Shown: positions 28,370-36,901 of the stretch, piece by piece | Layout of the letters: each line of letters starts with the position of its first letter | Numbering within the stretch: position 1 is the stretch's first letter | NCBI GenBank assembly: GCA_015068425.1 | Contig: SVKK01000008.1 | Location: 1 to 64,000 of the forward strand | DNA length: 64,000 bases | Origin: Oscillospiraceae bacterium | GTDB taxonomy: Bacteria; Bacillota; Clostridia; Oscillospirales; Oscillospiraceae | Direction: 5' to 3' | Program-made: the position numbers and the translations under genes | Notes under the pieces: model-generated | What the model saw: the letters and a program-made list of their open reading frames with translations, nothing else | Told to the model about the DNA's origin: nothing | Database searches by the model: none

Positions 28370-29449
28370 ATGAGCAAGACTAAAGTTGCCGTTCTTGGCT
28401 GCGGTTTTATCTCCGAGATACATATTACCTCTTATAAGCGTTTCGTTCATGACGCTGAAGTTGTTGCCGTTTATTCCCATAATCTTGACAAGGCTCAGGC
28501 CTTTGCCGAGAAAATGGGTGTTCCCGCCGCTTATGACGATGTTGATAAGCTTCTGGCAGAATGTGAATGCGATATAGTGGACATTTGCCTTCCCAACTTC
28601 CTGCACCACGGCGTTTGCCTCAAGGCCGCAAAGGCCGGCAAGCACATAATCGTGGAAAAACCCCTTTGCCTTTCCATTAAGGAGGCCGATGAAATGATCG
28701 CCGCCTGCGAGGAAAACGGCAAGCTGCTTATGTACGCCGAGGAGCTTTGCTTCGCTCCCAAGTATGAGCGCGTCCGCGCTATTGTTGAAAGCGGCGCAGT
28801 TGGCGATCTTTATATGCTCAAGCAGGCCGAGAAGCACTCCGGCCCCCACAGCCGTTGGTTCTATGAATCCGATAAGTCCGGCGGCGGCGTTATGATGGAT
28901 ATGGGTTGCCACGCCATCGCCTGGTTTATGTGGATGCTCAAGGGCGCCACTCCCAAGTCTGTATACGGCAATTTCATGCACGTATACCATGACACCGACG
29001 GCGAAGACCATTCCGTCACTCAGCTGGAATTCGACCTCAACGGCAAAACCGTTCTTTGCATAGGCGAGGACAGCTGGGTCAAGCACGGCGGTATGCAGGA
29101 CTGCATTGAGGTTTACGGCGAGAAGGGCGTTTGCTACTCCGACCTGTTCCAGGGCAACTCCTCCCAGATGTACAGCCTTGAGGGTTATGATTACGCCAGC
29201 GAAAAGGCCGGCGCCACCAACGGCTGGACCTTCCCCATCTTTGAAGAGGCCTTCAACCAGGGTTATCCTCAGGAGCTCGGCCATTTTGTGGACTGCGTCC
29301 GCAACGGCAAAAAGCCCGTCTCCGACGGCAAGCTGGGCAAGGCTGTTCTGGAAGTTATCCACGCAGCTTATACCTCCGCCAAGGAAGGCCGCAAGGTTGC
29401 TTTGCCCTATAAGTCCGACGCTGCAAAGCCTGTGGATAACTGGAGATAA
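28370..29449 (+). CDS. Gfo/Idh/MocA family oxidoreductase
   Basis: 359 aa; KVAVLGCGFISEIHITSYKRFVHDAEVVAVYSHN, VEKPLCLSIKEADEMI. Confidence 0.95.
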   Translation: MSKTKVAVLGCGFISEIHITSYKRFVHDAEVVAVYSHNLDKAQAFAEKMGVPAAYDDVDKLLAECECDIVDICLPNFLHHGVCLKAAKAGKHIIVEKPLCLSIKEADEMIAACEENGKLLMYAEELCFAPKYERVRAIVESGAVGDLYMLKQAEKHSGPHSRWFYESDKSGGGVMMDMGCHAIAWFMWMLKGATPKSVYGNFMHVYHDTDGEDHSVTQLEFDLNGKTVLCIGEDSWVKHGGMQDCIEVYGEKGVCYSDLFQGNSSQMYSLEGYDYASEKAGATNGWTFPIFEEAFNQGYPQELGHFVDCVRNGKKPVSDGKLGKAVLEVIHAAYTSAKEGRKVALPYKSDAAKPVDNWR

Positions 29450-29454
29450 GAGCT

Positions 29455-30171
29455 ATGCTCCGTTTTCCCAATGACAGTGAACTGGGCAGCTATGTGGCAG
29501 ACCGCCTGGCTGAAATTCTATCCGATAAACCGAACGCTACATTTTGTATCGCTGCCGGCACGTCTTCATTCCCTGTTTTCGAGGCCTTGAAGGCACGGGT
29601 AAAATCCAGTGAACTCTCTTTTGCCAAGGCAAACTTTTTTGCAATGGACGAATGGTGCGGTTTACCTCAGGATGCAGACGGCGCTATGGCGGATTTCCTC
29701 CGCCGCCACTTCCTCAATGAAATGGATTTCGGAAACATCTTCCTCTTTGACGGCATGGCAGACCCCCAAAGCGAATGCGAGCGTGCGGAGCAGTTTCTCG
29801 CCGAGTGCGGAGGTCTCGACGCGGTGGTGTTCGGCATTGGCGTCAACGGCCACGTTGCTCTCAACGAACCCGGAGTTGACCCCACGCTGCGAACCCACGT
29901 TGCGCAGGTTGCTCCCGTAACTGCCACAGTTGCCCAAAAATATTTCCGGCAGGAAGCTCCCCCACTGACTCAGGGAGTTTCCATGGGCATCGGAAACACC
30001 CTTGATGCAAAAGCTCTGTTCCTCGTTGCAAACACCCCGGCAAAGCGGAGTGCGGTGGAAGCCATTGAAGAGCTGACCCGCGCCGGAAAGCCCAGCCGCG
30101 ATGTTCCCGCTTCATTTATCGCAGCTATGCCTCAAGCGCAGTTTCTGGTCACAGAAGCTGTATTCGCCTGA
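29455..30171 (+). CDS. Glucosamine-6-phosphate deaminase/isomerase-like (NagB family)
   Basis: 238 aa; FCIAAGTSSFPVFEAL, NFFAMDEWCGL, FGIGVNGHVALNEPG, QGVSMGIGNTLDAKALFLVA. Confidence 0.85.
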   Translation: MLRFPNDSELGSYVADRLAEILSDKPNATFCIAAGTSSFPVFEALKARVKSSELSFAKANFFAMDEWCGLPQDADGAMADFLRRHFLNEMDFGNIFLFDGMADPQSECERAEQFLAECGGLDAVVFGIGVNGHVALNEPGVDPTLRTHVAQVAPVTATVAQKYFRQEAPPLTQGVSMGIGNTLDAKALFLVANTPAKRSAVEAIEELTRAGKPSRDVPASFIAAMPQAQFLVTEAVFA

Positions 30172-30182
30172 TATATACACCA

Positions 30183-30230
30183 ACGAAAAAACAGCCGAAG
30201 ACATTTTTCAATGCCTTCGGCTGTTTTCGT
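30183..30230. terminator. Bidirectional terminator between convergent genes
   Basis: acgaaaaaacagccgaag...cttcggctgttttcgt. Confidence 0.85.
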
Positions 30231-30252
30231 ATTTATGTTCTTGCCTTATCTC

Positions 30253-31593
30253 TTAACCGCCGATTTGGCTGATAATTGTGCTCCATTCGTCAGCGGTAAA
30301 ATAAGTCTTGATATCGACGCCGCTGTTCTCAGATACCAGTGAGACGAAGTTTTCAAGTCTCTGCAGATGTGTTGCGCCCGCATAGGCGGCTTCATTTTCC
30401 TGCATATGGTGGAAGGTTTTTATAAAAGGCTCCCAGCCGATTTCATTTTTGATTTCCAAAAATCTTTTGGCTATGGAGAAAATATCATACTTCTGAGAAA
30501 AACCCGAGCCTAATATGTCATAGGCCCTGATGATGTCAGCGCCGTAAAAAACCTCCGATACGGAAAATTCCGAGGGTGCGGCGGCAGCGCCGTTTTTCTC
30601 CAGCACATAGGCCAGCTTGAAATCCGTCATTACCTCCGATTCAAAATTCCAGGGTCTTTGGCAGTCGAACATATGACCCATTTCGTGAAGCAGGCAGAAG
30701 TTCCAGTCGCTGTCCCTGGCTGCCATCTTTGCCATCTCGTCATAAACATAGGCGCTGTTGAAGCGGACAATGTTACAGTTATCCGTCACATAGGCAAAAT
30801 GCTCACCGGGTTTATAGGCCTCCACAATGATTTTTCCGTAGGGAATGAAGCCTGTCAGCTCATAGTATGTGTAATACACAGTTTCCAGCTCGTTCGCCCA
30901 CTGCAAAAGCCGAGCTTCGGATATAACGCTGAGGATATCAAGAGGGAGCTGCAGCTCAATGATTCCTCCGTCGCTTTCGTAGGAAAGGTAAGCTTTGGGA
31001 ATAGTATCGCTTGTGTCAACAGCTTCCCATTCCTGCATACCGTTACCGGCGCTGCGAAGCTGAAGCTGGGCGTTTTCGCCCTCAAATCCCAGACAAAACT
31101 GATTGTCTCCGCTGTACAAAATGGAATATGTGCCGTTGGTGTTTCCCTCTACGCACCATCTTTGAACATCATAGCCGGTGAGAATCCATAGCTTTATGGT
31201 CTTCCCGGGCACCACATGGGCGTTATCAATATCCAGCAAATAATCGGTGTCGTGGGCATACACGTAAAATACCTGATTGGAAAACTCCTTCAAGGTCCAG
31301 TTTGCGGGAGTATCGCTTAAAATAAGGCTTCCATCCCGGTGGGAAAGGTACTGACCGGTCTCCTTGTTGCGAAAAGTGTATGTTCCCGCCTGCAGCGGCG
31401 CTGTTTTCACCGTTTCCGGTGTTGCGGGTGTAAGCGTCTCCGAAACTGTGGGTGCAGATGTTTCCGACGAAGTTGTAGAATCGAAGGCGCCCAATTTGGC
31501 AGCGAATGTGATGCCAAGCAGTATCAGCATAATAATGATTGCCGCAACATGTTTTTTCATTTTTTGAACTCCTGTTTTTTCTAAAAGGCACAA
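30253..31593 (-). CDS. Secreted/anchored RICIN-type beta-trefoil + M60-like zinc metalloprotease
   Basis: 446 aa (likely start MKKHVAAIIIMLILLG slightly downstream of the track start); signal/TM, Ser/Thr/Pro linker, RICIN-like segment (TYTFRNKETGQYLSHRDGSL..., QRWCVEGNTNGTYSIL), HEMGH followed by Glu (HEMGHMFDCQRPWNFESE). Confidence 0.75.
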   Translation of the reverse strand: MCLLEKTGVQKMKKHVAAIIIMLILLGITFAAKLGAFDSTTSSETSAPTVSETLTPATPETVKTAPLQAGTYTFRNKETGQYLSHRDGSLILSDTPANWTLKEFSNQVFYVYAHDTDYLLDIDNAHVVPGKTIKLWILTGYDVQRWCVEGNTNGTYSILYSGDNQFCLGFEGENAQLQLRSAGNGMQEWEAVDTSDTIPKAYLSYESDGGIIELQLPLDILSVISEARLLQWANELETVYYTYYELTGFIPYGKIIVEAYKPGEHFAYVTDNCNIVRFNSAYVYDEMAKMAARDSDWNFCLLHEMGHMFDCQRPWNFESEVMTDFKLAYVLEKNGAAAAPSEFSVSEVFYGADIIRAYDILGSGFSQKYDIFSIAKRFLEIKNEIGWEPFIKTFHHMQENEAAYAGATHLQRLENFVSLVSENSGVDIKTYFTADEWSTIISQIGG

Positions 31594-31625
31594 AATGTCC
31601 GGAAGCCCTGTGTTTCAAAGTGCTT

Positions 31626-32102
31626 TCAGACCTTGGCAAGCTGCTTTTTGAAAATTTTGCTGAACAGGAACCTGTTTATGGGGCCAAGTAACCAAATCTG
31701 GACACCAAAGGCAAAGACCCAGTTCACGGGCATCTTGCTTATCCACGCCTCCATGAGCTGACCGAAGGTCCAGCCAAAGTTTATCATGTTGATAATATTG
31801 CTGTAGAGGCACATGATGGGGCACATGAGCAGTACGGTGAAGCCGGTGCGGATGCACTGGTAGAGAATCTTATTATCCGTTGGATATTTGGCAGCCTGCT
31901 TTCCGGCGAACTTCTGCACCACGAAAAACTGGAGCAAAAATGCCACAGGGGCCTTCTGGAGGAAGGCTATGCCTACCTGACGGAACAGCTCAAGGGAAAA
32001 TTCCCCGTAGACGAGATATTTGTTGTATGTAGCCATGGTGGTGGCCATCAGCAGCACGCCGAGGCAGGTAAAGACCACCCGCTGGAATGTGGTTTTGGGC
32101 AT
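31626..32102 (-). CDS. DUF2798-like small membrane protein
   Basis: 158 aa; two similar two-TM halves (FQRVVFTCLGVLLMATTMATYN...; IRTGFTVLLMCPIMCLYSN...). Confidence 0.65.
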   Translation of the reverse strand: MPKTTFQRVVFTCLGVLLMATTMATYNKYLVYGEFSLELFRQVGIAFLQKAPVAFLLQFFVVQKFAGKQAAKYPTDNKILYQCIRTGFTVLLMCPIMCLYSNIINMINFGWTFGQLMEAWISKMPVNWVFAFGVQIWLLGPINRFLFSKIFKKQLAKV

Positions 32103-32116
32103 AAAATTATCCTCCC

Positions 32117-33376
32117 TTAATCCTGAAATTTCTTTTCTATGGCTGTAATTCTCTTTCTGAGCACGAATATCGCTGCCATACCCACAAAGATGGGAACGGT
32201 CATTACTACCCAGATTATAGGCTCATAGCCAAAGGCATCTGCAACCTCACCGCAGATCATTGGGCCAAGGATGGTGGCAGAGTCCATACCGATATAATTT
32301 GTGCCGGAAGCACTGCCCCGTCTTTCCGGGCCCACAGCCTTCATGCAGAGAGATTGGAGCATGGGCTGCACAGCGCCATAGCCGAAGGCATTGACGAAGG
32401 CTGACACAAGAAGCCAGAACATATTGGCCGAGTAGCCTATCATAACCAGAGAAAGGGCCGTCATAAATACGCAGGGAATGGCCACCTTAACAAAGCCGAA
32501 GCGTTCCGTCAGCCTGCCCACAAGAGGCCTGGTTACAAGCATTGTGACAGCATATACCGTGAAGAACAGGCTTCCTCCGGGTATGCCCCGTTCCTCGGTA
32601 TAGACCATAAGGAATGCGTTTATGGCCGTAAAGCCCGTGGCCACAAGGAAGGTCACGCCAGCGGGAATGAGAGCTTCCTTCGCAATAATATTGCCGAGTT
32701 TGAGGTTGAAGGGAATACGCTCTCTGGGCGCCAGCTTGACCCGGGTAGAGGTGAAGATGGCAAAACACATCACGAAGAAAATGACGATATATGTTCTGCT
32801 GTAGCCCATTAAGTCACGGAGGAAAATGCCAACGGTGGGGCCTATGGCCTGAGCCACCACCTGAGCACAGGCATAATAGCCCATGCCGGTGGTAAATTTG
32901 TCCTTGGGCAGGGTGTCGGAAACTATGGTCAGGCAACAGGCACTGCCGAAGGCATTTCCCACGCCCTGAAGCAAACGGAATGCCATGAGCACAGCAATTG
33001 GCTTGACTCCCACGAAATCGGCAATAAGCTGAGCATTGCTGAAGCCCAGATAGGCGGTGGCCATAAAGCCCATAGCCATTGCCACAAGCTTTTTGCGGTT
33101 ATAGGCATTCATAGCGGGGCCGGAGATAAAGCGAAAGATCAGCGCTGTGACAGCGAACATGCTCATCAGCTGGCCTATCTGGTCCGCCGGTGCGCCAAAG
33201 GAATTGGCATAAACGGAAAGCAGGGTGTTACTCATCTGCTGTCCCATGCTCAGAGCCATATTGGTGAAAAAGATGCTTAAAAACATCCCGTTCCAAATGG
33301 TCTTGGGTGGCTCCCAGCTTCCGGCTGCCCCGGCAAGGACCTCCGGCGTGGTTTTATTGTTGTTCATTTCTCTCAC
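32117..33376 (-). CDS. MFS transporter
   Basis: 419 aa, 12-TM pattern; GFMATAYLGFSNA, TRPLVGRLTERFGFVKVAIP. Confidence 0.92.
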   Translation of the reverse strand: MREMNNNKTTPEVLAGAAGSWEPPKTIWNGMFLSIFFTNMALSMGQQMSNTLLSVYANSFGAPADQIGQLMSMFAVTALIFRFISGPAMNAYNRKKLVAMAMGFMATAYLGFSNAQLIADFVGVKPIAVLMAFRLLQGVGNAFGSACCLTIVSDTLPKDKFTTGMGYYACAQVVAQAIGPTVGIFLRDLMGYSRTYIVIFFVMCFAIFTSTRVKLAPRERIPFNLKLGNIIAKEALIPAGVTFLVATGFTAINAFLMVYTEERGIPGGSLFFTVYAVTMLVTRPLVGRLTERFGFVKVAIPCVFMTALSLVMIGYSANMFWLLVSAFVNAFGYGAVQPMLQSLCMKAVGPERRGSASGTNYIGMDSATILGPMICGEVADAFGYEPIIWVVMTVPIFVGMAAIFVLRKRITAIEKKFQD

Positions 33377-33382
33377 CCGCCC

Positions 33383-35029
33383 TCACAGTCTTGTGTCGGG
33401 CAAGCCGCAGAAGGGATCTACGGGACTGATGCCCTTAAATTCACTGCGGCCCATGAGCTTTTCAATGGTAAGTCGGATGGTGGTACGGGTGGCAGTATAG
33501 GCGTTTATATATGTGCGTATCATGGGCACATCCTGCAGGTGATAGGGATTCGCAAGAGACACAAAAATGCTGGTCTCCTCATTTATGAAGCGGGGAATAT
33601 CCAAAGCGTGCTTGGGGCACCAGTTGATGCGCACCGTGGTCTGGTTGCTGGCCTGCTCATAATTTGCCATGTAGAGGGTCAGCCTGCTTTTATCCAGCTT
33701 AGCGCTGCCGTGGAGATCGTCGGCAAAAGGCTCGTAGCACTCCACTTTGAAGCCCTCAGTTTCCAATATTTCTTTCGTTATGGCCTTTACGGAGCCATCA
33801 AGGATGTCATCCTTGCCAAGAGTAATAAGCCGTACAGTGGGGAATTTTTCGGGGCTTATGGGCAGTGCCTCCGGCTCACGGCTCTTCACAAGGGTGATTG
33901 CCTTGTCGGCGCACTCCTCATGCCATTTGGCGGCGGCGACCTCCTCCTCAAGAGGTTTTTCAAAGCAAACCTTTACCTTCAGAGCCAGTATTCTGGTGAC
34001 AGCCTCGTCAAGGCGCTCTCTGCTTAGCCTGCCATCAGCTATAGCTTCCAGAATATATCCGTAATCCTCCTCAAAGTCCGTGTTGAACACAAGCATATCA
34101 CAGCCCGCCATAATGGCGGCAGGCACAGCCTCGCGGCGGGGCTTATGCATACAGAAGCCGCCCATGATGGTGGCATCGGAGGTGATAAGTCCGTTGAAGC
34201 CCAGGATTCCTCTAAGCACCTTTTTAAGCAACGTGGGATTCATAGAGGCGGGTGCCATGGCCTCGGCATCGCTTATGGAACCATCTGCATCCCTTGCCAC
34301 ATGGGGCTGGGCTATGTGGCCCACCATAACACTCATAAGGTCATTTTTTATGAGGTTTTCATAGACCTTGCCGTAGGTATCGTACCACTTGTCGGCTGAG
34401 ATGGTATTATAGGTCACATGGAGATGGTGATCTCTGTGGTCCACTCCATCGCCGGGGAAGTGCTTGGCGCAGGCGGCAACTCCCCTGCTCTGTACGGCAG
34501 ACACATACTTCTCCGTGAAGCGCACCACCTTGTCCGTATCACTGCCGAAGCTGCGGACATTGGTGATAGGATTCATGTAGTTCATATCCAGATCGCAGAC
34601 GGGGGAATAGGTCCAGTTTATGCCGCATTTTCTGCCTTCAACGGCACAGACAGCGCCGAAGTGCTCAACGACCTTCTCATCGCTGCTGGCAGCGGAAAGC
34701 ATGGGCCAGCCGAAGAGAGTTCCGTCACTCATACCGCCGGAGCCGCCCTCTTCGAGATTCGCCGCCTTCAAAAGGGGTATTTTTGCTACCTCGTCAAGGG
34801 GCGCGAAGTCTGCTTTTATACCCTCGCAATCCTTTACGGGACGGAATAGTATACTGCCCACCTTGCCCTTTGCAACCATGTCTTTCAGGGTTTCGGGTGA
34901 ATAGTCGCCCCCCATGACGCAGAAAAGCTGTCCTGCTTTTTCCTCATCGCTGAGGGAAACAAGGCTTTCTCTCACCCAAGCAAGCTGTTCGTCGCTGAGA
35001 TAAAAGGGTTTTTCTTTCAAATATGTCAT
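33383..35029 (-). CDS. Glycoside hydrolase family 3 protein (beta-N-acetylhexosaminidase/NagZ-like)
   Basis: 548 aa; CAKHFPGDGVDHRDHHLHV, nucleophile region GFNGLITSDATIMGG, AGCDMLVFN. Confidence 0.88.
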   Translation of the reverse strand: MTYLKEKPFYLSDEQLAWVRESLVSLSDEEKAGQLFCVMGGDYSPETLKDMVAKGKVGSILFRPVKDCEGIKADFAPLDEVAKIPLLKAANLEEGGSGGMSDGTLFGWPMLSAASSDEKVVEHFGAVCAVEGRKCGINWTYSPVCDLDMNYMNPITNVRSFGSDTDKVVRFTEKYVSAVQSRGVAACAKHFPGDGVDHRDHHLHVTYNTISADKWYDTYGKVYENLIKNDLMSVMVGHIAQPHVARDADGSISDAEAMAPASMNPTLLKKVLRGILGFNGLITSDATIMGGFCMHKPRREAVPAAIMAGCDMLVFNTDFEEDYGYILEAIADGRLSRERLDEAVTRILALKVKVCFEKPLEEEVAAAKWHEECADKAITLVKSREPEALPISPEKFPTVRLITLGKDDILDGSVKAITKEILETEGFKVECYEPFADDLHGSAKLDKSRLTLYMANYEQASNQTTVRINWCPKHALDIPRFINEETSIFVSLANPYHLQDVPMIRTYINAYTATRTTIRLTIEKLMGRSEFKGISPVDPFCGLPDTRL

Positions 35030-35038
35030 AGTCTCTCC

Positions 35039-36016
35039 TTATATCATGCAAAGGGGGCTGCCTATCTCTTTGAGATGCTCCTGATATTCATTGGTACCGT
35101 ATAGGGCATCACGGAAGTTAATAAGCTCTATTTTATTTTCAATAATCCAGTTTTTCAGTCTGTCGTCGCACAGCGCCGCAACATCCTGACAGCGGGCCAC
35201 TGTAAACTGTCGGGCTCTGGGACGGTTCATGCGTTCACCCAGACGGTAGACAAAATAGTCCACATAGCCGGGATGCCAGGACTGCTCCACTATAGTGTCA
35301 TCACTCAGCTGAAGTATACCGGCGCGGTCCTCGGTGTAGTAGAGCACCGGGTCATAGTTATTTTCAATATCTGAGATGGAATCGGTGAGAAGGTCAATAT
35401 AGGCAAGGCCGCCGTCAAGAACCAGAATGTTCTTTTCCTTCCACTCTGGGGCAGCCTCACCGGCATGCATTCCCTTGGGATTATAGAGGAAAGCCCATTC
35501 CTCTCCTCTCTCACGGCCCGCCATAATACGCTCAGCATTTCTGGGGTCGCTGGCAAGGCGGCTGGCAAAGCGTATGGGTATATTCTTGTCCACCTGCACC
35601 TTTTCCATGGCCTTGGCCCAAATGCCATTACCGGGGATGTTGGCGCCGGTGTCGGGGTAGCGACCCAACACCTCTCTGCAAAGTTCAAGCTGGGCGCTGA
35701 GTTCAGCCACGGCCTCGTCAAAGCTGATGTCCTCTGCCTGACGCAGATCCTCCCGGAAGCGTCCGTCAAACTCTCCGCCGTGTTCCACAAGAGAGGGCAC
35801 CTTGTCGGCCCCCAGCACGGGGGAGCACCACATATGGGCATGCCAGCCCACACTTATCCAGGGATAATCCCTCAGTCTTTTGAGCGCATCCACAGCACCG
35901 GGAGCGTCCAGCATAACGTCAGCGGCGGTGGCTACTCCCTTGTCAAAGGTTTCAAAAGTGCCGATATTACATACATCGGTAAACCCGACATCGTCGGCGC
36001 GGATTATCATTTTCAT
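35039..36016 (-). CDS. ChbG/YdjC-like polysaccharide deacetylase
   Basis: 325 aa; MIIRADDVGFTDVCNIGTFE..., ISVGWHAHMWCSPVLG, WHPGYVDYFVY. Confidence 0.8.
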   Translation of the reverse strand: MKMIIRADDVGFTDVCNIGTFETFDKGVATAADVMLDAPGAVDALKRLRDYPWISVGWHAHMWCSPVLGADKVPSLVEHGGEFDGRFREDLRQAEDISFDEAVAELSAQLELCREVLGRYPDTGANIPGNGIWAKAMEKVQVDKNIPIRFASRLASDPRNAERIMAGRERGEEWAFLYNPKGMHAGEAAPEWKEKNILVLDGGLAYIDLLTDSISDIENNYDPVLYYTEDRAGILQLSDDTIVEQSWHPGYVDYFVYRLGERMNRPRARQFTVARCQDVAALCDDRLKNWIIENKIELINFRDALYGTNEYQEHLKEIGSPLCMI

Positions 36017-36034
36017 ATCTAGCTTCTGCCTTTC

Positions 36035-36901
36035 TCAATGTTTGTTCGGTTTAAAATTACGCCTGCGCTCTTCACTTCTGCATCTGACCTCGGCCTTGTC
36101 ATAGTCGAGAGGCTTTGCTCTCAGCTGTCTTATAAATGCATCGGCAAGCTCCACCCATTTCCCCATTGGTTCTCCTCTGCCGAGAGCATAGGCATGGCCG
36201 CCGCAGCCGAAGAGATGAACCTCATGGGCGATTCCGCTGGCTGCCAAAGCCTGAGAATACTCTATGCTTTCCCTGACAGGTACCATGGGGTCTGTGATAC
36301 TGTGGAACAGGAATGTGGGCGGTGTCTGTGCTCCAATAAGTTCACTGGCCATATAGCGGTGAAGTTCCTCTTCGGAGTAATGATCCTTATCTCCGTAGAT
36401 AGCCTTCATTATGATCTCATCCTGACTGAGCTCAGTTGCCGCATAGCCGAGAACACACACATCAGGTCTCAGTTCCTCTGCCCTGTCCGCTATGCCTTCT
36501 CCGATCTCAGGCTTATCCCAAAGGCTGCTGTAGCAAGCGGCAAGATGGCCTCCTGCAGAAAAGCCGATTATCACAAGGGGAATGTTGCCCTTTGTTTTTC
36601 TTATGTAGGTCACAGCCGCAGCAACCTCACGCAAAGGCTCCGGAAAGAAAGTATGGAGGTTTACTTCTCCACCCATATTCTCGGGGCTTCCGAATCTTGT
36701 GGAATACCGCAGCACATAAGCGCAGTATCCCATGTCCGCAAATCGCTCCGCAACCGGCATACCTTCCGGGGGTGCACACATATTGTAGCCCCCGCCCGGT
36801 AAAATCAGCACGGCAATATCACCGTTACCGTCGCCGCAGCAAGTAAGGCTTACGCTTTCATCCGCGGGCCAGATTTTAATCTCATTCATTTCTCTGTTCA
36901 T
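36035..36901 (-). CDS. Alpha/beta hydrolase (acetyl-esterase-like)
   Basis: 288 aa; VLILPGGGYNMCAPPEGMPVAERF, VIIGFSAGGHLAA, PTFLFHSITDPMVPV. Confidence 0.9.
   Translation of the reverse strand: MNREMNEIKIWPADESVSLTCCGDGNGDIAVLILPGGGYNMCAPPEGMPVAERFADMGYCAYVLRYSTRFGSPENMGGEVNLHTFFPEPLREVAAAVTYIRKTKGNIPLVIIGFSAGGHLAACYSSLWDKPEIGEGIADRAEELRPDVCVLGYAATELSQDEIIMKAIYGDKDHYSEEELHRYMASELIGAQTPPTFLFHSITDPMVPVRESIEYSQALAASGIAHEVHLFGCGGHAYALGRGEPMGKWVELADAFIRQLRAKPLDYDKAEVRCRSEERRRNFKPNKH

Noticed and set aside
29455-30171. Asn instead of Asp in the NagB GVNGH motif as evidence of inactivity
   Set aside because: Gram-positive NagB enzymes commonly have Asn at this ring-opening position, so it is not a sign of divergence.
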